Assembly: GCA_946699065.1 (NCBI GenBank)
Contig: CAMPDV010001060.1
Coordinates: forward strand, 62,001 to 126,000
DNA from: Loxodes magnus
Taxonomy: Eukaryota > Ciliophora > Karyorelictea > Loxodida > Loxodidae
DNA length: 64,000 nt
Direction of reading: 5' to 3'
In this document: piece by piece, positions 38,601 to 48,280 of the stretch
Numbering within the stretch: the stretch's first letter is position 1
Layout: the number at the start of each line of letters is the position of its first letter
Notes under the pieces: model-generated
What the model saw: only the letters and a program-made list of their open reading frames with translations
Told to the model about the DNA's origin: nothing
Database searches by the model: none
Position numbers and translations under genes: made by a program

Positions 38601-39928
38601 CTTAAAAAGCTGCAGCATACTATTTAAGTAAGCTTGTTTCTGAGGAATGGAAGCAAAATTAAGTAATATAAATAGAAAATATTTAAATGGTTGGGAATAA
38701 TAAATATATGCTACCTTTACCTTCTGACATTTAATAAGAATTTAGCCTTGATAAAGATATTTCTAAAATCATCATAAATAAACTAAAAGAACAAAGAATT
38801 TCTAATTTATATGATTTTATTGATTTTTTATGAAATTAACTCAAAAACATTAACTTTTCGGAAGAAATTAAGAGTAAAATTGATTCAGAAGACGTTTATA
38901 AAAACAATCTTCAAGAATGTAAAAATTAGTTAGTAGGTTGTGATGAATACTGTAAACTTTGCAGAAAATAATGCGATATTGAACATAAAATAAATGAAGC
39001 TTTAGATTATGAAATACATCAATGCAAAGGAGGTCATTAAATTTAAGCTTTAGGAGGAGGTAGAGAAAAATTAAATAATAGAGCTCTGATAGTTTCCTGC
39101 AATGAACTTAGAGACAAAGATTAAGTCTATTTTAATAACTAGCCTTTAATTTGATAGTAATTTAAGCGGGAATTCAAAAATTGATAATTTGAGAGCTAAA
39201 TAAATACAAAAGAAGTAAAGTAAAAAAATATTAAAATATGAAATATTCTAGGATAATAAATTTGTATGCATTACTAACAAAAAAAAATTAATATTTAATT
39301 TGAGCCAATAAATAATATTTAATAATGAATGTTAATATCTACTAAGATACATTACATTTTAATGCTTGATAGTAGTGGATCAATGGGAGGCAATAACATT
39401 TTGTAAACTTAAAGAATGAAATCTTAAGCTACAGTTACTAAATGAGTTATTTTGTTGAATTCTGTTAAGTAATTTATATAGAAATTAGAGTAAAATTAAG
39501 CCCATTGTTAAAATTCTAAAGTTTCAATAATAGAATATAATGATTAAGTAAAAGTAATTTGTAAAGAAATATCTCCTAGTTCCAATATAGTTTAATAAAT
39601 TTATTTCATGGGAGGGTGCACAAATTTTGAATAACCACTTTAAGAAGCATATATGATAATTTAATAAAATTTAAATAATTATGATAAGCACGTTTTATGT
39701 ATGATGACAGATGGTTAAGCTGAATATCCTAAAAGCATAATAAAAACTATAATAGAAAATCAAGAAGTGATGAGCAAAATATAGTTTGTTGCAATTACTT
39801 ATGGGAAACATGATTTCTAAATAATTAAAAAAATTGCTTAAAAACTAAATGGAGAAATAAAATCTTGCATAGAACCAGAATAATTATAATCAGCATTTTT
39901 AGAGTTGATACCAAATACATATGATTGA
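32063..39928 (+). CDS. Gene 3: giant SAM-GBP/VLIG GTPase-Cys/His-VWA protein
   Basis: Best-preserved family member: ATG at 32063 to tandem TGA-TGA (39926-39931), 7,866 nt or 2,621 codons plus stop, with every motif checked in one frame. Domains: SAM-like (residues about 3-60, ending GIKPFQ-W-NKIKKAY with W = TGA); Gln-rich linker to about 240; degenerate G segment GPVGCTS at 708 without the usual Lys; canonical GBP/VLIG P-loop GPQSSGKS at 1120, TRGVYGS switch, DTEG at 1171; LSQWFKFASEQW block with two TGA-coded Trp (36095-36097, 36119-36121); long helical region; Cys/His module (CDEYCKLCRKQC, then HQCKGGHQIQALGG) near 38.95-39.05 kb; VWA with MIDAS DSSGS (39.37 kb) and MMTDGQ. GBP/VLIG relatives hydrolyse GTP and self-assemble; VWA domains bind ligands through a metal. 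Substrate and role here are unknown. It forms an inverted duplicate with gene 5. Confidence 0.85.
35294..35846 (+). repeat. 553-bp block shared with 45430-45982 (GTPase core)
   Basis: Near-identical to 45430-45982 in copy 4, with sharp edges, while the flanking sequence of the two paralogues is clearly more diverged. It covers the P-loop through the region after DTEG. The length is the same in both copies, which suggests a gene-conversion tract. Confidence 0.75.
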
Positions 39929-41755
39929 TGAAGGAAATTTTAAAATTAATTTTAAACTTAATTTATTTTTAAGCGATTATATTTAATTATGATATATAAC
40001 AAATTTAATAATTCTTAATTCTAATTTCTTACTTTTAAAACTCTTTTTATTGAAAGTAGAATGTTTAGATCTTTTTATAAAAATGGAAGAGATAATTTAA
40101 TTATTCCTCAATTTAGATATTTTATTTAAAAAAGAAGTAAAAATCAATTTTTCCTTGGAAATATTTAAAAAACAAATTATTTGTACTTTGTAAATAAATA
40201 ACATAAGAATTTTGAAGAATTATCCCTTCTAATGAATCAAAAGAATATATATATTAAAAATGATAAATATAAGCAGCAATAGATCTACCTTCCTACTTAA
40301 ATTAAAAATTACACTCTTCATCACAATAAAACCTTATTTTACCAAATATTCTTGAAAAAAACACGAAATTAAATAAAACTCATAAATACCACTTACGTAA
40401 CCGTTAAAAATATCTCAAATAATTATAATATATGAAATTTTTGAAATAATAAACTAAAAATTAAATATAAAATATCATGTCTATAAAATAAAAGATGATG
40501 AAGTGAGTATAAAGGATTAATGAAAAAGATATGAGATTTTTGAAACTACAAAACTATTGGAACAGTTTAAATTATAAATTATTTTTCCTGGAATCTAGAA
40601 AAAGCTTATTCTTCATATTTTTTTCATTATTTTTCTTGAAATTTATTTAAAAAATTCGAATACAGAAAAGCTAAAAAATAAAGAAATTAAATTAAATTAA
40701 ATTAAAAATAATATAGTTTGCTTAATAGCTTTGAAAAAAATAAAGAAATATTAAAATTACATTATGCAAAAAGAAAAAATCGAATAAAGCACAAATTTTC
40801 AATTTTATAAATTCACAGTCTTAATTTTTTAAGTTAAAAAATTTGCATTTTAGCGATCAAATTATCAACATAAAAATGTTTTATATATTAAAATTTTTTT
40901 TTTGTAGATTCAAAGCAAGAGGATAATTATGCATTTTCAATATCATCAAAAAACTATTATAATTTTGATAGTGATTCTTTTATTTTATACTTAATTATTT
41001 AATAATAATTGAAAAGCTGATTTTAATTTTACTGATCAAAGATTGAAATAAAACATTAAAATCATAAATAAATTAATTAAATCTTTGTTTATCCTTTTTT
41101 TCATTAATTCATATAATTTTAAAATCAATTAAAACTGAAAATAATATAATGTTATATTAATTAAATAATAAAAGGATAATTACCCTCTATTAAAATTTAA
41201 TTGTATCTTAATAAAATAAACAGAAAATAGATATTAAAAAAAGAATAAGACTTTAAATTCAAAAGTGATTCATTAATATAATATTTATATAAATTGATTT
41301 TTTAATATGAAATTTAAATTTGCTATTGAAGTTTTATGAAAAGAAAAAATTTTGTAAATTTAAAATATCAGTATTTTGCTTTCTTATAAATAATCTTGAA
41401 AACAAAATATCGTATATTATTATCATTTTTATATCTATATAATTTAAAAAAAATATACGATATTTAATTTTTTTTTAATCAAAAAACTTAAATTCTAGAT
41501 ATAAAAAATGACTATAAAATTCAAATTTTATAATAATATGAAGATAGCGTGAAATAGTGGCGGTTTTAAGAAATGGATAAGGTATAATATGAAAAAGTAT
41601 GTTATAATTAAGATAAAAAGGGTTAATATCTTTTATTATTTTTATTTTTTAATTATTTTTATAATTTAACTTAAATAATTTTAGAACTTAAATTTCATAA
41701 ATATAATATTAATCTTATTCTAGAATTTTCTAACTATTACATAATAATTTTTTAT
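39929..41755. other. AT-rich stretch 3' of gene 3
   Basis: No gene recognised. It contains dispersed repeat R3 (40580-41160) and low-complexity A/T runs. The 3' UTR and polyadenylation region of gene 3 must lie just after 39931, but no signal is identifiable. Confidence 0.5.
40580..41160. repeat. Dispersed repeat R3, copy 2 (pair with 4430-4964)
   Basis: Same orientation as copy 1, diverged but collinear: TTTCCTGGAATC, then TTTTGTAGATTCAAAGCA at about 40.9 kb, then AAAATCAATTAAAACTGAAA. No ORF signal. Confidence 0.6.
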
Positions 41756-41756
41756 T

Positions 41757-42350
41757 GAGGTGTCACTTTTATTTGGTAATCACGGATTAAATTTAACATT
41801 AAATATAAGTATTCACTTCAAATTTATTAGGGTCTTCTCTGTCATAAATCTTGATAATTTTAAGGGTTCATTTTTTTATTTTTCCTATAGATAAAATTCC
41901 AATAGTTTTTTATTGAATTCATTAGCTGCTAAATAATTTCAAGAAGTTTCTTTATTTATTTTAAATGTTTTTCCTATAAAGCAAACTTTCTTAATTACAA
42001 TAAATTCTTAATAAATTTTACCATTAATTTTCTATTATTATCTTTTTTTTTACAAAATTGTAAGCAACATCGTATTTTTTATCCTGCCATCTGCAGTATC
42101 AGCATATCGTTACTCTTCATTAGGATACATATTTTGCTATAGGTTGTTATTTTATTTCCATTTGGTTGCTGAGTGTTAAGATTGTTCTAGCTTACAATTT
42201 CTAATATTTTAAATTTTCCTCTCGTTTTTTCTGTCTATAAAATTCTCCCTTAAATTTGCTAAAAGATGGATATAAATCTAATTTTATCTTAAAAGTTAGT
42301 TTTCAGATTAAAAAATTTCATATAGTTTAACAAATTATAATTCAGCCAAT
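41757..42350 (-). mobile_element. Retroelement ORF1-like piece, degenerate zinc knuckle
   Basis: Homologous to 25590-26330. Near 42050-42105 the knuckle is split across two frames: CWYCRW in one and GQKIRCCLQF in the next, with the metal-binding His replaced by Gln. The downstream 3' block (TGTCACTTTTATTTGG near 41760) also matches. This is a decayed copy. Confidence 0.5.
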
Positions 42351-42949
42351 AAAGATCAATAGTAACTTATTTTACATTTTTTTCTCTTTTTAAAGGAAGA
42401 AAATATCATTGGAACATTCCTAAGAGTTATAAGGTTTTGAGGGAGAGATTTGAATCTTTGGAGCATTTTTATATAAATAGTTATAAAAATAATGATGATG
42501 ATATTTAAAATTTTCCACTATGAGAGATTTCAATTCCATAAGGAAGATAGCAGCTCATACACTCTGCTGTGTAATAAAAATGCTTTAGATCTCCATTTTT
42601 TAATGAATGGAAATTCGGTTTTCTTCAGGTTTTCCTTCACCGTCCTTCTTACTTTACTTCTATTCCCTATCTGTTAATTAAGTTTTTTTTATTTATTTAA
42701 CTCTAGCTGGACTATGAGGCATCCGGCTCATTTATTTTTTTCCTTTTTTTCTTCGAATTAACTAGCTTTTGTCTTTCTTACTCTTATTTTCAGTAATAAT
42801 AGGTATAAGTTCTTCCTTTTTTTAGCTACTGTCAATCCCTATAAAATTGTAAATAAATTACTCATCATTAACATTTCTTCTTTTTAGATTTAGTTCTTCT
42901 CTATTTGTTGATAATAATTTTTTCTTACTCTATTTCCATGACCTAAGAA

Positions 42950-43450
42950 AGAGACTCCAACATATTTTGAAATTTTTCACAAGATCAGAACAATTAATAA
43001 TAGCACTAACAATAGAAGCAGAAAGAACTGGTCATCAAAATAGAAAATAGAATAAAACCAGTAAAAATTGCAGCGTTATATGAATCTACAGGAATAAGGA
43101 AATGACCCAATGATAATTGAAAGAGAAAATAACCCAAGATTTTATTCAAAAGTGAGTCAAAAAGTTGGCATTATTGGAACTGTTGAATGCATCTATGAAA
43201 AAGATGCTAGAAATTTAAAAAATTTAAATAAGAATACTGAAACTACTAGAATAAGTTGGAGAATAGAAAGAAGATACAATAAAGACTAAAAATAAAGCTA
43301 AAAAGAGAAAAATTATATTGGAAACATTTTGAAAAATATACAAGATCAAAGATACCAATCATTATCTAAGCGAATGGATACCTCAATGACAGTATGCATA
43401 GCAAGGAAAAAAGTTATAGAGATACTTAGACTTTTATATTTAGCATCTAG
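42950..43450 (+). mobile_element. Possible ORF1-like piece, plus strand, degenerate knuckle
   Basis: Plus-strand reading gives WHYWNCWMHLWKRC at 43164-43208, resembling CYYCKSKYHLWKNC of the ORF1 at 23.6 kb but with Trp (TGG) where the first two Cys should be. A basic tail follows (RLKIKLKREKLYWKHFEKY). Probably a decayed copy; the frame is chosen only by this resemblance. Confidence 0.35.
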
Positions 43451-43849
43451 AGCAATCTAGAGGTTGAAATAAATCAAAGAAAGTCAAGCATTTAATTTTG
43501 CATTTGTATTTGTACCTCTTTCTTGAGGGAAGTCGCAAAACAATTTTTTCATACTTATTAACGCTTTCCGTTGTTTTACATCTTCCTTCTAAATCTTAGT
43601 ATTTTTTTGCTAGTTCAATACTATTTAGTTAATTATTCAAAATTATTTTTTAGTTGTAATAGACTCCAATACTTCTTAATGATATATTGATTTTGCCTTT
43701 TTTTATTAGTTCTTCCTAAAAGGTACATGTCAAGCTTTAGTATGTGGTCTTCTAGTTGGTTTTTAAATCCTAGGATTAATACATTCATATAATCCTATTT
43801 TCTTTGTAGTTTATTTAATTTAATTTATTAAACAATCAGAAGTATTAGT

Positions 43850-44253
43850 TAAAGAAATTTTTGGAGCCTGCTTCTACTTTTTGACGAATTAACGGTTTTC
43901 TTTTCAATGAGTCCTTAAAATCAAAATTGCTTGACTCATCTAGCAGTATACTGCGCATGAAGATGTAATCTCCTGGTCCAAGTTAAAATCTTCCTACGCT
44001 AGGGTTACAGTGGAGATAATTTTGTTTTCTTCTTAAATTTTGTGACTTTTGTCTTTAATTCTTGATTCTTGATCGCTTATTCTCCTGATAGAATTAAAAG
44101 TAATTCCTCTACTTCTCTACTAACTTTCTGCATTGTCTATAAAGGTGCCAAGCAACTATCACACAAATTGTACTATTTCTTAAGCTTGGTTAACTAGTAT
44201 TTTGTGTGAGGAAGAAAGATAGGTAAGGAATGCCCATTCTCTTCTAGTTCCAT
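43850..44253 (-). CDS. Small retroelement-associated ORF, unassigned
   Basis: The minus-strand ATG at 44253 starts MELEENGHSLPIFLPH. A short Cys pair (LCDSC), a helical stretch (QKVSREVEELLLILSG) and a very basic segment (KTKVTKFKKKTK) follow. Base composition is less AT-rich than the surroundings, like the ORF1 gene at 23.3-24.3 kb, and it lies in a region of retroelement remnants. I cannot assign a domain, and the C-terminal limit is arbitrary because the code leaves frames open. Confidence 0.35.
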
Positions 44254-44618
44254 CGTTTTAACAGCTATTATATGCTACTACGACTGTTTTTGGGCTGTGT
44301 CAGATTGTTCTTACTACTCCGACTTGCCCGTTTAGAATTCCCTAACATCTGGTATTTATTATATATACAAATAAATAGGAAGTAGCAATCCTCCAACTGA
44401 AATTGACTTAAACTCTGGTACCAGGAAGTATCCCATAGGTGAAGAACCAGCCAAGAGAAGACAAGATTGAAGAGATATCAAGTAGCATTAATTACGAAAG
44501 ATTACAGATACTAAGGTCTCTTAGAGCGGTTCTATAGAAGACAAAACTCACAAGGGAATGCTAGTATTGTGGAAGACTTCAACAAGGAATTTTTTAACTT
44601 TAAAAATCTTCATTAAAG

Positions 44619-44649
44619 AGCTGCGCACCATTGAGGTGTTACGCGCTCT
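44619..44649. other. GC-rich stem-loop
   Basis: GAGC-T-GCG-CACC pairs with GGTG-TTA-CGC-GCTC around the loop ATTGA, giving 11 base pairs with two small bulges in a region otherwise very AT-rich. It lies just outside the 5' side of the minus-strand ORF at 44253 and before copy 4. It may be an element end or UTR structure. Confidence 0.5.
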
Positions 44650-44865
44650 ATAATCTCATTTATTTATTCGTTTTATTCTGTTTATTTAATTTCTTATTTT
44701 ATTTAAGATTGTCTTTAATTTTCTACTGTAGGAGGTTATTAAGATTAAGAAAGTTATTATTTTTCTAAAGAAGATGTGATGGATTAAGAATTAGAAGTTT
44801 CTGGTTTTTACTCCTTTATCTATTATTGTGCCTTGATGCAAAAGAATTAATAAAAAATTGACAAT

Positions 44866-47800
44866 TTACAAGAAAGTTTAAGTTTAGTTAAGCAATTTAT
44901 GCACAAAATAAGCCAAAACTAACTAAAATCAAAAAAATATTTACCTTGCAATTATATAATGGATGAAATACTGTGCAATTAACTTTAGTTATATTAAGAT
45001 ATCGAAATGGATGAATCTAAAAGAAGAATCCTTAGACAATCTCTTGATACTTTGAAAATTTAGTTAAATAATTAAACTTAAACTATAATTATAAAAATTC
45101 TAATTTAAATAATATATTCTTAGAATTTTATTGGAGTTGGTTATATTATTGCTAAGCTACTAAAGGAACTCCTATATTAATAGCTTCTGCCTCCTTACTA
45201 GAACAGAACTTAATTCAGAGATTAATTACAAGTACAAACTTTAAATAGCTAAGAGAAATCAAAGATACAAGAAAAGATAAAAGACTTGACATCTTAAATC
45301 GAATAGAAGCGATTTAGTCTCAAATTTGTAATTAGAGAATTATATTATCTTGCACAAAACTCCTATTCAAACTCTACAAATCTAACTATCATCAGATAAG
45401 AATCCAAGCAATAATAAATTGAATTGGCTAAGCTTCTAATCAATTAGGGATAACCTTTTGAAATAATAGACGGTAATAACTTATAATTTGTTTCTGATGT
45501 TTATGATGTTATACACTAGTTTGATTAAGATTATGTGCTTATTGTGAGTGTCATAGGACCTCAGTCGTCAGGAAAATCTCTTTTACTTAACTTTTTGTTC
45601 GGAACTTAGTTTCTTTCAGCTGCAGGAAGATGCACTAGAGGAGTTTATGGATCTTTATTGAATGTTAGAAGTGACCATAGTTCTAAGTACAAGAAAATTT
45701 TACTTCTAGACACTGAAGGAATCTTATCTGCTGAAGGAAGAGATGATCAGATCGATAGAAGGATAATGTTTTATATAATGTGTGTATCTCATGTCGTTCT
45801 TATATGTAACAAGGGAGAAATGAACAAATAAATGGCTGAAGTAATAAAACTTGCAATGGATGCAATCTCTTCACTTAAAGAAAATATAATCTAAAGGCCA
45901 AGCGTAAATATTATAATGAACATGTAAACTACAATTAATGAATAAGCAATGGAGGAAAGTATAAAAGGGCTTATACAAGCTACTTAAGATATAGAGGAAA
46001 CAAAGATAGGAAATAAGAGAGAGTAGGAAAATAGTAATTTGAGATAACAAAAGAAAATGTTTTTATTCTTCCTTTTGCTTTTGATAGATTCGGTGAAGGA
46101 AATTTACTAGTAAATAGACCTTCATTTGATTTTTCTAGATTATTAGAACCTCTTAAAAGAAAGATATTTAAAGAATGATTGAGTTAGACTAAAAATAAGA
46201 AGGCAGTATCACTTTATCCAAATGGTTTAAGTTTGCTTCTGAATAATGAACTTTTACTTAAACGTTCAAAGAAATTACTTATTTTACTACTTTATAAGTT
46301 AAAAAGTAAAATTAATAGCTAATTGAAAAGTAAAAGCAGTTAACTCTAGAGTATTTAGAGAATAAATTCGAGGCAGATAAAGAAGAGATAACTTTATTAA
46401 TTAAAAAAGAGCTAAGTAAATACTAAGGAACTGCTTTCATAAAACTAGAGACAGTTAATATGGAAATAAAGTAAAAAATAAATGAAAAGTTAAACTAAAG
46501 AAATAAATAAATTTTGGATTAGTTTGATAATTATTACAGAGATGAGTTTATAAGTCTTTTTTAAGAGACAGTAAAAGAATTCAATTAATTGGATAGATTT
46601 AAAGCTGAGATTAGTAATGAAGCTAAGATCTGAATTAAAAACTATTAAAATTTGGGAATTAAAAAATAGAGGTAATTACAAATGTCAAGCTATAAGGAAC
46701 GATTAAATAACTAGGACAGTAAAAATATTCTTATGGAAAAAAGAAGCAGAATAGCAATTTGGAGTATTTTGGAATCAAATAATATAAGAAAAAGTTGAAT
46801 AAAATCTTAAGAAACCCGAAATTATTTTAGAAGAAGTGATTGAGTAAGTAACTAGTCAATATTAAGTAGATTAATCTGAAAATAAGTACAAAAATACAAA
46901 GGAAATGCGATAGTTTCTTTAAAGTTACAAACAGTAAGGAAATAACTTTTTGATCTAGTAATTAAATAACTAAAGTGAGAGTTTTCTTTAATATCTAGGA
47001 AATTAAACTAAACCTAATATTATGAATGTGGTAAACTTTGTAAAATAAAGAAAATAATACCTTTAAGGCTTTCCTTAAAATATCTTATAATAGACATTTT
47101 AGTATACTTAGTTTAATTGAATCAAGTTTATTTAAGATAGATTTTGCTTCGATATACTAACTTAAAGAATTGAGTAATTTGTTCTATATGATGAAGATAA
47201 ATTTTTATATAATCGAAGAAAAGCCAATATAAAATAATAAGAGAAATTAGTTAATTAACTTACTTAAGAAGCTTAGATTCTTGAAATAAACTGTGATATT
47301 TTAGTGAAACCCATATAAAATATAGAATTATGATTAAATATTTTTAAAGTAGACTAATAAAATGTAAGTGATAAAAACTATGAAATAAAATAATAAATAA
47401 ACTAATTAGTATTTGATATTTACAATAATGTTCAAAATTATTTTAAAGGTAAAAGAAAAAACTATAAATTTAATTTAGGTTCTAGCAAATAGTATACATT
47501 TTTCTAATTAAACTATATTAATAAGATTACAACTGACTCTTCTAATTCATTTAAATACTAAAAATACTATAAAGTATATAATAATTAAGATTACATAGCA
47601 ACAAGTCTTAGTTAGAAAAGTAATAAGGATAAAGAAGACTTTATTAGTTACAGTATAAAATATAGCTTTGATTAATAATTTTTATGATAACTAGATTAGA
47701 ATGTCCAACATTATTTCGAGTTCATTGAATCGACTAATAAAGTTTTGATTAACAGTCCAGGTATTGAAATAAGAGAAGCAATAGCATATTTCTAAAATCT

Positions 47801-48280
47801 CTTAAATTGGGAAAACTTAGTTCGCAATATTGAAATTTATGTTTTATAAAGTATTAAAACTGATGGATAGGTGAAAAAAATGAAACTGTTGCTTAATGGC
47901 TGGACATATTAAAGAACAGAGATAATATAAACTATACAAATTACTTTGTTCAGACTATTTAAAAGTTAACTTAAAATATAGCTAAGAGAATAAAATATTT
48001 AGAGTAAGATCTTAATGAAGAGTTAGAACCATTCTGCTTATAAATTTCAGAGTGAGGAATATATTTGATTAACTAGATAGCGTAAACTTATATCATAGTT
48101 TTAACTGAACAAATTAAAAATATAAAAGAAAAGCTTCCTTTAACTAATTTATTGTCTTATGAGTATAGACACAAAGACATGTTTTTAGCTTCCTTAACAA
48201 ATGATGATAAAAAACTAGATTCTACTTTAGCATAGAAAATAGTTAATTAGCTCTATTAAGATATTATTTAAAGGTTTATT
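44866..48280 (+). pseudogene. Copy 4: truncated GBP/VLIG-type GTPase
   Basis: Starts with homology to gene 3 position about 34.73 kb, so the SAM, linker and first G segment are missing; retroelement sequence lies directly upstream. It contains the full P-loop GPQSSGKS, TRGVYGS and DTEG. A 10-bp deletion near 46.04 kb relative to gene 5 shifts the frame before the ILPFAF block. The following LSKWFKFASEQW block has TGG (46223-46225) at the first Trp, where gene 3 has TGA, and TGA (46247-46249) at the second. Family similarity fades out at about 48.27 kb (SLTNDDKK block), so the Cys/His module and VWA domain are absent. Confidence 0.72.
45430..45982 (+). repeat. 553-bp block shared with 35294-35846
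   Basis: Partner of the gene 3 GTPase core block, with only a few substitutions, flanked on both sides by much more diverged paralogous sequence. Confidence 0.75.

Noticed and set aside
32063-39928. Gene 3 as a pseudogene because of internal TGA codons
   Set aside because: The TGA sites align with TGG in paralogues, and all motifs stay in one frame over 2,621 codons, so they read better as Trp.
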